The notes below the pieces were generated by a model. The model made no database searches, was not told where the DNA came from, and was given only the letters and a program-made list of their open reading frames with translations. A DNA stretch of 64,000 bases from assembly GCA_964420925.1 (NCBI GenBank), contig CAYQVB010000104.1, positions 9,344 through 73,343 on the forward strand, given 5' to 3'. The stretch is from JAJEAD01 sp964420925 (GTDB lineage: Bacteria > Pseudomonadota > Gammaproteobacteria > HK1). The translations under genes were made by a program, and so were the position numbers. Shown piece by piece: positions 49,971 through 58,730 of the stretch (its first letter is position 1; every line of letters starts with the position of its first letter).

Positions 49971-51115
49971 CGACCCCGTCGATGGCAGGCCATGCGGTAG
50001 CGGCTGTACATCTCGTCCCGATCGACGTGGCAGTGGCGCAGATGGCGGCGTCCCCGGTAGGCGGTCCGTCCGTGCATGACACGGTAGTTGTCGGCGATCA
50101 GGAGATCGCCGGGACGCAACGCGATCCTCGCCTGCAGGCTATCGTCGTGAATCAGTTCGAGCAGCGCACGCCGCGCCGCGTAGATGGACTCGATCAAATG
50201 CTCCGGCGCCCGAATCGGAGCGGCCGACTTCTCCGCCCAGCAGAAGCGCGCCACCGCTCCGCCCGCATCGAGCGTGAACACCGGCGTCTGCGTGCAGTAG
50301 TCGAAGCCCTCGTGGTGCCGGCGGAAGGTGGTGGCGGTCCGCGAGAGCAGGTCGAACGCCTCAGGCACGCGTTCCTCGAGCAACTCGGCGAGCCTGAAGC
50401 CGTCGACGAGCACGCTCTCCCCGCCCCCCTCCGCGTCCGCCTCCACGCATTGAAACAGCACCAGTCCCGGCTGGGTGCCGCGAAACGACTCATCGACGTG
50501 CAGGGAGAGGGCCGCGCCGGAATAGGCGAGCCGCTGCGCCAGGGGATCCGTGGCGGCGATGGGCGTCTCCGGCTCGACGAAGATGTCCGAGATCGCTTCG
50601 TAGCTGTACGAACGGATCGGCCCAATCAGCGCCGCGGCCTCCTCGAACGCGTCGCGCGAACGCCCGACGCCGCTGAGCAGCGCGAGACCATCCCGGTGGA
50701 TGCGCTCCACCAGGGCGAGGCGCTCCTCCTCGCGGTCGCGGACCTCGGCGCAGGCACGACAGGTCAGGTTCTCAGCAATCTCGGCGCCCCAGGTCCGGCG
50801 CGCGTTCGCGACGCTCTCCCCCGACCAGAGGTGCTGGCGAAGCCAATCCGGCTCATACCGGGATCGATGTCCGTCGGGGCGCCAGCGGATCATGAGCGCC
50901 CCGTCTTCGACACTGGCTCGCTCGGGCGAAACGTCCTCGGGAATGTCGATGAGGCGCAGGACTCTCGCGCCGGTCTCCGTGGTGCCGCATTGGCGGCAAG
51001 TGCAGTTGTCACGGAGCCACAAGTAGTGAATCCGAGTGAGCCGACCGTCGCCCCAGCGAACCGTCAGGGTGCGATCCCCGCACTCCACGGACTCAATGGT
51101 GGAACGTCGCTCCAT
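49949..51115 (-). CDS. Gamma-butyrobetaine dioxygenase-like Fe(II)/2-oxoglutarate oxygenase (TauD fold)
   Basis: A 388-residue protein with the two-domain layout of gamma-butyrobetaine dioxygenase. The N-terminal DUF971 domain has zinc-site residues Cys38, Cys40 and Cys43 (RDNCTCRQCGT) and His83. The TauD domain carries His206-x-Asp208 (LSLHVDESFRG), distal His348 (YRVMHGRTAYRG) and an RHLRHCHVDRDE segment holding 2-oxoglutarate. The known enzyme makes L-carnitine from gamma-butyrobetaine; relatives hydroxylate trimethyllysine. GAGGAGAGGAC precedes the ATG at 51115. It lies just downstream of a Tat-exported binding protein gene on the same strand. Confidence 0.85.
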   Translation of the reverse strand: MERRSTIESVECGDRTLTVRWGDGRLTRIHYLWLRDNCTCRQCGTTETGARVLRLIDIPEDVSPERASVEDGALMIRWRPDGHRSRYEPDWLRQHLWSGESVANARRTWGAEIAENLTCRACAEVRDREEERLALVERIHRDGLALLSGVGRSRDAFEEAAALIGPIRSYSYEAISDIFVEPETPIAATDPLAQRLAYSGAALSLHVDESFRGTQPGLVLFQCVEADAEGGGESVLVDGFRLAELLEERVPEAFDLLSRTATTFRRHHEGFDYCTQTPVFTLDAGGAVARFCWAEKSAAPIRAPEHLIESIYAARRALLELIHDDSLQARIALRPGDLLIADNYRVMHGRTAYRGRRHLRHCHVDRDEMYSRYRMACHRRGRCPVDSA

Positions 51116-51227
51116 GTCCTCTCCTCGACCCACTTGCCCGGCGGTCAAACGAAGCGTCCGCACGCGGGTCGCGATATGGTCCACGAAGGGTCCACCCGCT
51201 TGTGCGAGTGGACCCCGGGTTTCGGAC

Positions 51228-52832
51228 TCAGGCCATCCACCACCGCTCGATGCACTTCCAGCCGTCGGCTTCGAAGCTCGCGCTGACCTGCTCCGCGTGT
51301 TGGATGCTGGAGGACCGGGCGGTGAGGAGGTTGGCAAAGAGCGGAATGATGCCCCCGCCATCGTTGCTCACGAGTTCCTGCATCTCCCAGTACATCTCGC
51401 GCCGCTTGTCCTCGTCCAGCTCCGAGCGCGCCAGCAGCAGCAACTCGTCGAAGCGCGCGTTCGACCAGAAGCTCTCGCTCCAGCTCGCACCGGTCTGGTA
51501 GGCGAGCGTGAAGATCCAGTCCTCGGTAGGGCGTCCGGCCCAGTAGGAAAAGCTGAAGGGCTTGACGGCCCAGACATTGCTCCAGTAGCCGTCGTTCGGC
51601 TCGCGCACCACGTTGATCGTGATGCCGGCCTTGGCGGCGTGTTCCTTGTACAGGACCGCGGCATCGACCGCACCCGGAAAGGCGGTATCCGCCGTGGACA
51701 GGTCGACCTCCAGGGAGGACAGTCCGGCCTGCTTGAGGTGGTACTTCGCCTTGTCGATATCGTACTCGCGCTGCGGCATCTCGTGGTTGAAGTAGCGGTT
51801 CGCCGGACTGATCGGGCTGTCGTTGGCCACCGCGCCCCGACCGTCGAGAATCCTCTTCAACAGCGCCTCGCGGTCGACGGCGTGCTTGAGCGCGAGGCGT
51901 ACGTGGTTGTCGTCGAAGGGCGCCTTGTTGGCGTGCATGGGTATCGTGTAATGCTGGGTTCCCGTCACTTCGTCGATAGCGATGCCCTCGGTCTGCTCGA
52001 GCAGCTTCAGGGTCTTGACCTCGGCCTTGTGCAGGATATTGATCTTCCCGGTGACGAGCGCGGTGTTCTTGGCCACCGGATCGGTGATTCCGAGCAGTTG
52101 GGCTTCGTCGAACCAGCCCCGGTCGGGCTTGAAGTAGTTGGGGTTGCGCTTGAGATCCATGCTGACGCCCGGCACGTGTCCCTCCAGGGTATATGCCCCC
52201 GTCCCGTTTGCATTCTCCCACTCGATCGTGTTCTCGCCCTTGGCGGGCAGAATTCCCAGGTGATAATCGGTAAGCAAGTACGGCAGGTCGGCGTTGCCCT
52301 CTCTGAGCTCGACCACCACGGTGTGCTTGCCGTCGGCGCGCACGTCGACGATGCTTTCGACGATCGACTTGGCCGCCGACTTGGTGTCGGGACCACGATG
52401 ATGATTCAGCGAGGCGACGACATCGCTCGCTTCGACGCTTCTGCCGTCGTGAAACTCCACGCCCTTGCGCAGCATGAAGGTCCAGGTCCTGGCGTCGGGC
52501 GAAGGCTCCCAGCTCTCGGCAATCTCGCCGTGCAGCTTCCGATCGGGGCCGACTTCGAGAAGGCAGTTGTACACCGCTCCGTAGAGTCCTACCGTCTGTT
52601 CGCTGCTGAGGAAGGTGGCGGGATCGTAGGTCGAGGTAGTGGCGAAGGGGCACCCGACAATCGCTTTCCCGCCCCGCTTCGGCGTGGCCGCGGCGGCGCC
52701 TTTCATGAACAAGCTCTCCGCCGCCGCAACCGTCATTCCGGCCGCAATCGAGCGCTGGATGAATTCCCGGCGCGAGACGCCGCGCGGCGCAGGTGTGAGC
52801 TGTTTCAGCTCGGTATCTTTGATGCGGTTCAT
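51228..52832 (-). CDS. Tat-exported peptide/opine-type ABC substrate-binding protein
   Basis: A 534-residue SBP_bac_5 protein. The N-terminus carries a twin-arginine signal (RGVSRREFIQRSIAAGMTVA). Typical family stretches follow: TSTYDPATFLSSEQTVGLYG, AESWEPSPDARTWTFMLRKG, VEFHDGRSVEASDVVASLNH, MHANKAPFDDNHVRLALKHA and a C-terminal segment with QTGASWSESFWSNARFDELL. It binds a small peptide or amino compound in the periplasm. Its neighbour encodes a butyrobetaine-dioxygenase-like enzyme. No permease is directly adjacent; the dppBC pair 2 kb away may serve it. Confidence 0.88.
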   Translation of the reverse strand: MNRIKDTELKQLTPAPRGVSRREFIQRSIAAGMTVAAAESLFMKGAAAATPKRGGKAIVGCPFATTSTYDPATFLSSEQTVGLYGAVYNCLLEVGPDRKLHGEIAESWEPSPDARTWTFMLRKGVEFHDGRSVEASDVVASLNHHRGPDTKSAAKSIVESIVDVRADGKHTVVVELREGNADLPYLLTDYHLGILPAKGENTIEWENANGTGAYTLEGHVPGVSMDLKRNPNYFKPDRGWFDEAQLLGITDPVAKNTALVTGKINILHKAEVKTLKLLEQTEGIAIDEVTGTQHYTIPMHANKAPFDDNHVRLALKHAVDREALLKRILDGRGAVANDSPISPANRYFNHEMPQREYDIDKAKYHLKQAGLSSLEVDLSTADTAFPGAVDAAVLYKEHAAKAGITINVVREPNDGYWSNVWAVKPFSFSYWAGRPTEDWIFTLAYQTGASWSESFWSNARFDELLLLARSELDEDKRREMYWEMQELVSNDGGGIIPLFANLLTARSSSIQHAEQVSASFEADGWKCIERWWMA

Positions 52833-52870
52833 TGTTTGCTCCTCCTGGAGGCTTTACAGCACTGCTTCCA

Positions 52871-52890
52871 TTCAATTCGTCGGAATTGAA
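52871..52890. promoter_or_regulatory. Perfect inverted repeat upstream of the Tat-type binding protein gene
   Basis: TTCAATTC-GTCG-GAATTGAA is an 8-bp perfect inverted repeat with a 4-base centre, 39 bases upstream of the start codon. It is AT-rich against the local background and has the form of a dimeric repressor site; no cognate regulator gene is in the window. Confidence 0.5.
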
Positions 52891-53029
52891 GGAAACTCAC
52901 AGAACGAACTCCCCGGTTCATCGCGATGCGGCGTCGACGTACATGACGCACCGCTTGGCAGACCCGTGGTCTCGACGGTCACCAGCGAGTCCGGCTTGCG
53001 GGATCAACGCGCACTCTCTGCTCAAGTGA

Positions 53030-53800
53030 TCAGGTCTTGTAGGACGAATCTTCCCGGTCGAGCATGCGCAGCCAACCTGCCCATTGGAGAGACCCGTCGG
53101 ATCCATATCCGCTCTCGATCTCGCTCACGTACAACTCGGCGATCCTGTCCGGGTCCCTCGGGACGCGGATGTCACGACCGGAGTGGTATGCGGCAAGCTG
53201 GATGGCGCACGCCTGATCGAAATTGAAGGTGTTGAAGAAAGCCGCGGCCGGCGTGTGTCCGACCGCCATCATGCCGTGGTTGCGCATGAGCAGACACACA
53301 TTTCCCTCGAACGCCTCGACCATGACTCGGCAAAACTCCTCGTCGTGGAAAAAGGCGTAATCAACGTAGCCCGTCCGCTTGTACAACATGAGCGCCGGGT
53401 GACTCATTGGCAGCAACTCGCAGCCGAGACTGGACAACACTTCAGTCGCTTTCGTATGCGTATGGATGACGCAGTTCACGTCGGGCCGAGCCTGAAACAG
53501 CGACTGAAACAACGGCACGGCAGCCGGAGCCACGTCTTCGCCAACCACCACGTTCCTCGTGTCGTGAATGGACATTCTCACCAGGCCGGAGGCGCTTACC
53601 TCTTCAGGGAATTCGCCATACTGGCCCACCAGGCAGGCGCCAGGCTCATCCGGAATTCTGGCTGCGACAAATCCGTTCGTCAGGTCGCTCAGGCGATAGT
53701 GCACGAGCAGTCGATAACAGGCAGCTACCGCCACACGCGTTCCGAATTCGCCTTCGGGAACGACAGACGGGACATTTGCTACCAAGGCACTTGCGCTCAT
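53030..53800 (-). CDS. Class II aldolase/adducin family protein
   Basis: A 256-residue zinc-dependent aldolase or decarboxylase of the fuculose-phosphate-aldolase fold. Zinc ligands His113 and His115 lie in VIHTHTKATEVL and His175 in LMRNHGMMAVG; the substrate-site region is EEVSASGLVRMSIHD. It would cleave or decarboxylate a hydroxy-acid or hydroxy-amino compound. It lies between the binding protein and the DapA-family aldolase, all on the minus strand, which fits a catabolic cluster. Confidence 0.85.
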   Translation of the reverse strand: MSASALVANVPSVVPEGEFGTRVAVAACYRLLVHYRLSDLTNGFVAARIPDEPGACLVGQYGEFPEEVSASGLVRMSIHDTRNVVVGEDVAPAAVPLFQSLFQARPDVNCVIHTHTKATEVLSSLGCELLPMSHPALMLYKRTGYVDYAFFHDEEFCRVMVEAFEGNVCLLMRNHGMMAVGHTPAAAFFNTFNFDQACAIQLAAYHSGRDIRVPRDPDRIAELYVSEIESGYGSDGSLQWAGWLRMLDREDSSYKT

Positions 53801-53858
53801 GGTGGGATGCTCCCTTCTTGCTTAGGGTCGCTTGTCGCCTTGCACGACGACGCGGTGT

Positions 53859-54812
53859 CTAAGCCGGGACTTCCCGACTTGAACCGGGAATGCCGTTCGC
53901 ATCACCCACTCTACGCCTCCTGATGAAGTCATTGGCGAAGGCCGGTACCGGCTCTCTCACCGCGTCGCAGGCGATGACGCCGCGACGCACGAGGATCGCC
54001 TTCCACACGCAGCGGTTGGCGACGTCCTTCTCGTAGGCGGCGACCCGCGAGAACGGGGCGAAGTAGCGCCTGGCCTCCGCCGCGTGCCCCTGCAGTACCA
54101 GATCCCGGGTCCTGCGGAACACCTCCGGCATGTAGCAGGCGGGCATGGTTCCCACGCACCCGGCCTCCATCTCCTCGGGCAGGAAAACGCCGCTGTTGCC
54201 GCCGAACATGCCGTCGAGGTCGTCGCCGGCCGCCTCGGCCAGCGCCCGGGCCTTGTGAATGATGTTGCCTGACTCGAGCTTCACGTAGCGCATCCGGGCC
54301 AGTTCCGACGCCATCTTCGCAATGAAGCCGACCGGCAGGCTGATGTCGGAGAGGGCGTGGTCCTGGAGCACGATCGGGATCCCCACCGCGCGGTCGAGGG
54401 TGCGGAAGTGGCGCAGGATCTCGTCGGGACCCGCGCGCCATCGGCCGAAGAAGGGCGGCAGGGCCATCACCGCGACAGCGCCCAGACGCTCCGCCTCGAG
54501 CGCGACCTCGACCATGATGCGAGTCGACGGGTGGTTGACGGTCACGATCACCGGCACCCTTCCCGCGACCTGCTCGATGCCGAAAGCGAGCAGCTCTCGT
54601 TTCTCCGCCTCCGAGAGCAGGTGCCCCTCCGAGGCGTTCGCCAGCATCACGAGACCGTGGACGCCGCCGTTAACGCAGAAGTCGATGAGGCGGCGCTCGC
54701 TCTCGAAGTCGATTGCACCGTCGGGCCGGAAGCAGGTGGCGAGGATCGGGAAGACGCCGCACAAGCGCGGCGAGCTCGAAGGGCCGGGCATCGGGTGCGA
54801 CTCGGCGTTCAT
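53859..54812 (-). CDS. DapA-family (dihydrodipicolinate synthase-like) aldolase/lyase
   Basis: A 317-residue TIM-barrel class I aldolase. The Schiff-base lysine is Lys178 in MRYVKLESGN, and the family motif FPILATCFRPDGAIDFESER is N-terminal. The catalytic Tyr region of true DapA (YNVP) is replaced by VLQDHA, and GT-rich motifs differ, so this is not a lysine-pathway enzyme but a relative acting on another keto acid. The start ATG at 54812 overlaps the dppC-type stop as ATGA, showing coupling to the transporter. An alternative ATG is at 54791. Confidence 0.82.
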   Translation of the reverse strand: MNAESHPMPGPSSSPRLCGVFPILATCFRPDGAIDFESERRLIDFCVNGGVHGLVMLANASEGHLLSEAEKRELLAFGIEQVAGRVPVIVTVNHPSTRIMVEVALEAERLGAVAVMALPPFFGRWRAGPDEILRHFRTLDRAVGIPIVLQDHALSDISLPVGFIAKMASELARMRYVKLESGNIIHKARALAEAAGDDLDGMFGGNSGVFLPEEMEAGCVGTMPACYMPEVFRRTRDLVLQGHAAEARRYFAPFSRVAAYEKDVANRCVWKAILVRRGVIACDAVREPVPAFANDFIRRRRVGDANGIPGSSREVPA

Positions 54813-55702
54813 TCGTTGAAGCGCACGCTGCGCCCGAGCATGCGGGCCAGGCCCTCGGTCCACATGTTGAGGCCGATGATGAGCGAGGCGAGCATCAGCG
54901 CCGGCGCCAGCACGACCACCGGCGAGGACAGAACCAGGTCCCGGTACTCGCTGATCATCAGGCCCCATTCCGGGTTCGGCGGGCTCACGCCGAAGCCCAG
55001 GAAGCCGAGGGTGCCGATGAGCACCGGGGCGTAGCCGGTGCGAAGCGCAAACTCCACCAGCAGGGTCCCGGTCGCGTTCGGCAGCAGCTCTCGACTCACG
55101 ATGGACCACGCGCCCTCGCCGCGCAGCCGCGCGATGGTCACGAAGTCCCGGGTCACGACCTCGAGCCCCGCCGCCCGTGCCATGCGCGCGACCCGCGGGG
55201 CGAACACGAAGCCGACGACGAGGACGACGAGCGCGGGCTCGCCCGCGTACCGCGGCCCGGCCGCAGTCACCGCGAGCAACGCCAGGACCAGATAGGGGAT
55301 GCTGATGAGGGTCTCGATCAGGCGCATCACCACGTCGTCGAACCACCCCCGCAGATACGCGCTCATCAGGCCGATGGCGGTGCCGACAACCACCCCCAGC
55401 AAGGTGCCCGAGACCGACAGCAGGATGACGAGATGGGCGCCGTGCACCACCCGGCTGAACACGTCGCGTCCGAGCAGGTCCGTGCCGAAGGGATGCGCCC
55501 AGCTCATGCCCGCGAGCGGCGGCCCGGCGGCGAGCTCGGCCTGAGCGTAGGGCGCCCACAAGGGTCCGGTGACCGCAAGGACCAGGTGCGCGAGCAGGAT
55601 CGTGGCCCCGATGCGGAAGCTCGCGGGTGCCCGGCGCCACACCCGCACCGGCGCGGAGGGGCCGGTGGGCACAGCGGCAGGCAGGCTCGCGGCCAACCTC
55701 AA
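54809..55702 (-). CDS. Peptide/opine ABC transporter permease, DppC type
   Basis: About 297 residues with six hydrophobic segments. Motifs are HPFGTDLLGRDVFSRVVHGA, the ATPase-docking loop FVTIARLRGEGAWSIVSREL and FLGFGVSPPNPEWGLMISEY. The frame is open far upstream. I place the start at the TTG at 55702, which overlaps the dppB-type stop as TTGA; a GTG further in (VPTGPSAPVRV) is possible. It pairs with the permease gene upstream. Confidence 0.85.
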   Translation of the reverse strand: MRLAASLPAAVPTGPSAPVRVWRRAPASFRIGATILLAHLVLAVTGPLWAPYAQAELAAGPPLAGMSWAHPFGTDLLGRDVFSRVVHGAHLVILLSVSGTLLGVVVGTAIGLMSAYLRGWFDDVVMRLIETLISIPYLVLALLAVTAAGPRYAGEPALVVLVVGFVFAPRVARMARAAGLEVVTRDFVTIARLRGEGAWSIVSRELLPNATGTLLVEFALRTGYAPVLIGTLGFLGFGVSPPNPEWGLMISEYRDLVLSSPVVVLAPALMLASLIIGLNMWTEGLARMLGRSVRFNE

Positions 55703-56649
55703 TCCCCCCGCAGCCGGGGATTGAGGAGCAGGGTGCCGAGATCCGCTGCGAGGTTGGCCGCGATGTAGACGGCCGAGGCGAGCAGCACCGTCGCCTGAAC
55801 CACCGGCTGGTCCTCCACCAGCAGCGAGTCGACCAGCTCCCGTCCGAAGCCCGGGAACGCGAACACCTTCTCCACCACCACCACCCCGCTCACCAGGAAC
55901 GCGATGTTGAGCGCGGTGATGTTGAGGCTGGGCCCGAGGGCGTTCGGCAGCGCGTGACGCAGCAGCACCCGCCGGCGCGACATCCCCTTGAGCTCCGCCA
56001 TGCGGACGTAGTCCGACTCGAGCACCTCGATGAGGTTGTCGCGCAGCATGCGCACCGTGTAGGCGGCCATCGAGATCGCCAGGGTCAACGCGGGCAGGCA
56101 CAGCGCACGCGCGTACTCGCCCACCGTGCTCTCGCTCGTCACCGCGGAGATGGCGGGCAGCCACGGGAGCACCAGGACGAAGAGCACGAGCAGGAAGGTC
56201 GCGAGCAGGAAGGGCGGGATGGACACCGCCAGCAGGTTTACGCTCGTGATCACATGATCGGAGAACCGGTCACGGTTGAGCGCGGCGATCGCGGCGGGCA
56301 CGACCGCGAGCGGGAGGTACACGAGGAAAGCGACGACGGCGAGGATCGTCGTGTTCAGGATCTTCGCCGCGAGCACTTGGGTGACCGGACGATCGCTGAC
56401 GAGCGAGGTTCCCAGATCACCGGTGATCACTCCACTGATCCACCGCAGGTAGCGCACGTGGGCCGGATCATCGAGGTGCATGCGCGCGCGCACCGCCGCC
56501 ATCGCCTCCGGAGTGGCATCCCTTCCCAAGTAGCGAGTTGCTGCGTCACCGGGGATGATCTCGATCGCCGCAAAGACCAGGATCGAGACGAGGAGCAGGG
56601 TCAACGCGGCGAGCGCCGCGCGCGCCACGAGGAGCCTCGCGAGCTTCAC
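55699..56649 (-). CDS. Peptide/opine ABC transporter permease, DppB type
   Basis: About 316 residues. The protein starts near VKLARLLVARAALAALTLLL and shows the family layout: a first helix, a periplasmic loop (ARMHLDDPAHVRYLRWISGV) and then four more helices. The docking loop is YVRMAELKGMSRRRVLLRHA, and GVVVVEKVFAFPGFGRELVD precedes the last helix. The GTG at 56649 has GGAG nine bases upstream; a TTG at 56658 is in frame. No ATPase genes follow in this operon; the dppDF pair at 488-2496 or another set must power it. Confidence 0.87.
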   Translation of the reverse strand: MKLARLLVARAALAALTLLLVSILVFAAIEIIPGDAATRYLGRDATPEAMAAVRARMHLDDPAHVRYLRWISGVITGDLGTSLVSDRPVTQVLAAKILNTTILAVVAFLVYLPLAVVPAAIAALNRDRFSDHVITSVNLLAVSIPPFLLATFLLVLFVLVLPWLPAISAVTSESTVGEYARALCLPALTLAISMAAYTVRMLRDNLIEVLESDYVRMAELKGMSRRRVLLRHALPNALGPSLNITALNIAFLVSGVVVVEKVFAFPGFGRELVDSLLVEDQPVVQATVLLASAVYIAANLAADLGTLLLNPRLRGD

Positions 56650-56714
56650 GTGTCTCAACTCCGCTGCGATGCGACCTCCCGCCGCCTGGCGCCCGGCGGG
56701 AGGTCGGAGGGCTG

Positions 56715-58244
56715 CTACCGGTTACACATCACTTCGCGAAAGTCGAAGTAGAAGCGCGACGGATGCGGGGCGTGACCGGTGCATTCCGCACGCAGCGCCG
56801 CGATGCTCGGAAAGAACGCGGTCACCACCGTCCCGCTCTCCTCGACCAGCATCTTCTGCGCCTGCTTCCACAGATCGATGCGCTCCGCCTCGTCGAGCGT
56901 GGAGTCGGCCCGGTCCAGCAGCGCATCGTAGTCGTCGCGGAACCAATGCGTCTCGTTCCAGGCGGCTTCCTTGCGATAGGCCACCGACAGCGCCCCCGAC
57001 GGCGGCCGTGGCCCCCAGCCGGATACCATGAACGGCACCTTCAGCCAGGTCTCGCTCCAGTAGGTTCCCGCCGGCACCTGGTTGAGCTTGACCTTGATGC
57101 CGGCCTCGGCCGCCATCTGCACGAAGGCCTGGGCGACGTTCATGTACCCGACCGCGGCCGGCGCGACGTGCAGGCTCACGTCGAGACCGTCGGGGTAGCC
57201 CGCCTCGGCGAGCAACTGCCTCGCCCTGGCGATGTCCCGCTCGGGCGGATCGCTCAGGTACGCGAACGGGCTCGAGGGCGGAATCGGGCTGTCCGCACCG
57301 GCCTCGCCCAGGCCGAAGAGCGCGCCGTCTACGATGGCCTGGCGGTCCACCACCGCCTTGAGCGCCTGGCGTACCCGAACGTCGTCGAAGGGCGGGGTGT
57401 CGACCCACATCGACAGGGTGATGCTGGCTCCGCCGGAGGCCTTGACGACATTCACGTCGGCGTTCGCGTCGAGCAGCGGCACGAGCTGCGGGTCGACTGC
57501 GGTGGCGACGTCGATCTCCCCGGAGATGAGGGCCGCGGCCCGGGTGATGGGTTCCAGGATGGCGGTGAAGCGCACGCACTCCGCCTTGGGCATATCCGGC
57601 TGCCAGTAGTTCGGGTTGCGGGTCACTTCCCAGAACGGCGCGCCCTTGTCGAAGTCCTCGCCGAGGATGAATGGCCCGGTCCCGACCCCGTGGTTCTCCA
57701 TGTCCTCCGCGGTCGCGCCCTCGGGCACGATGTGAACGAAGCGGCTCTTGATCTGGGTGGGTAGCTGCGGCGTGGGGTTCCTGGTCGTGAAGCGCACCGT
57801 ATGGGCGTCGACGGCCTCGATACCCTCCGGCTCGAGGAACGCGAGCAACGCGCGGCCCGGCGAGCCGAGGTCCGGGTCGAGAATGCGCCGGTAGGTGTAC
57901 ACCACGTCGGCCGCGTCGAAGTCGGTGCCGTCGTGGAACTTCACCCCCTCGCGCAGCTTGAAGGTCCACTCGGTCGCATCTGCATTGGACTCCCACGACG
58001 TGGCGAGCCGGGGAATGAGCTGAAAGTTGCTGTCGAAGTCCACGAGCGCGTCGTAGATGGTGACGATGAGGCCCGCTCCGTCCAGCACGACGTTGCGGGC
58101 GGGGTCGAGGTTCAGCTTCTCGCCGCTCGCGACGTCGTGTGCGATGGTGACGCACTCTTCCGCTGCGATGACCGGTGCGGTCCAAGCCATCGCGAGAGCG
58201 CCGGCGGCGGCAAAGGTGACGTTCCGAATCCGGCTGTTCATCAT
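56715..58244 (-). CDS. Peptide/opine-type ABC substrate-binding protein (SBP_bac_5)
   Basis: A 509-residue periplasmic binding protein. The Sec signal peptide is 1-27 (TFAAAGALAMAWTAPVIAAE). Family features include LVTIYDALVDFDSNFQ-like VTIYDALVDFDSNFQLIPRL, WTFKLREGVKFHDGTDFDAA, DVVYTYRRILDPDLGSPG and WVDTPPFDDVRVRQALKAVV. Two C-terminal cysteines (AECTGHAP, VMCNR) may form a disulfide. It heads an operon with dppB, dppC and a DapA-type gene, so it delivers that pathway's substrate. A palindrome-rich region lies upstream. Confidence 0.9.
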   Translation of the reverse strand: MMNSRIRNVTFAAAGALAMAWTAPVIAAEECVTIAHDVASGEKLNLDPARNVVLDGAGLIVTIYDALVDFDSNFQLIPRLATSWESNADATEWTFKLREGVKFHDGTDFDAADVVYTYRRILDPDLGSPGRALLAFLEPEGIEAVDAHTVRFTTRNPTPQLPTQIKSRFVHIVPEGATAEDMENHGVGTGPFILGEDFDKGAPFWEVTRNPNYWQPDMPKAECVRFTAILEPITRAAALISGEIDVATAVDPQLVPLLDANADVNVVKASGGASITLSMWVDTPPFDDVRVRQALKAVVDRQAIVDGALFGLGEAGADSPIPPSSPFAYLSDPPERDIARARQLLAEAGYPDGLDVSLHVAPAAVGYMNVAQAFVQMAAEAGIKVKLNQVPAGTYWSETWLKVPFMVSGWGPRPPSGALSVAYRKEAAWNETHWFRDDYDALLDRADSTLDEAERIDLWKQAQKMLVEESGTVVTAFFPSIAALRAECTGHAPHPSRFYFDFREVMCNR

Positions 58245-58602
58245 TCAGTACTCCTCCGTTGCGTTGGCGTTCAGCGCGTACCCACCGCCATCCGGCCCGC
58301 ATTGTCGAGGCTCATGATTGCGTTCGCTCGCGTTCCCTGCCGAGCATGTCGAAAGTGCATTGCCCGCCATTTCACTTCGGGCCGAACAGCGCGCCGTCGC
58401 TGACCATCGCGGGACCGGCGGCGACCAGTGGTTCGCACCGCGACCTCATACCTGACGATTTCATGCTACGCCCCCCAACTCGGGCTCGCAACGCGATGTC
58501 CCCTGACCCGCGCCTGGTCGACCCGCTGTGCGCCTTCGATCGTGATTATCTCTGCCATGTATTGATGGAACCCCATCCGCAAGTTGCAATAAACGTAACC
58601 AT

Positions 58603-58616
58603 ATCAACATGTTGAT
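58603..58616. promoter_or_regulatory. 14-bp perfect palindrome in the divergent control region
   Basis: ATCAACATGTTGAT is perfectly self-complementary and extends imperfectly to TATCAACATGTTGATCA. It lies in an AT-rich island within the 480-base region between the divergent binding-protein gene (start 58244) and the small protein gene (start 58731). This is the form expected of a transcription-factor site. Confidence 0.5.
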
Positions 58617-58665
58617 CAAAGGATCTCGACCAAGCCGCATTGCCGCTTTATTGATATGTGCCTTA

Positions 58666-58683
58666 CACCATTGTGATATGGTG
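58666..58683. promoter_or_regulatory. Second inverted repeat and -10-like element before the small protein gene
   Basis: CACCAT-TGTGAT-ATGGTG is an inverted repeat with a 6-bp arm, 47 bases before the start codon, and TATAAAA follows at ~58713. With the palindrome at 58603 it makes a compact regulated promoter. Nothing gene-like was seen in the rest of 58245-58724. Confidence 0.4.
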
Positions 58684-58730
58684 AAAATCGTCTGGGAAAC
58701 ATTGAGTTTCCCTATAAAAAGGTAATGCGC

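Noticed and set aside
54809..56164. A long version (451 codons) of the DppC-type permease
   Set aside because: The extra N-terminal part lies opposite the register of the overlapping DppB-type gene and has no permease sequence; a start coupled to the dppB stop is simpler.
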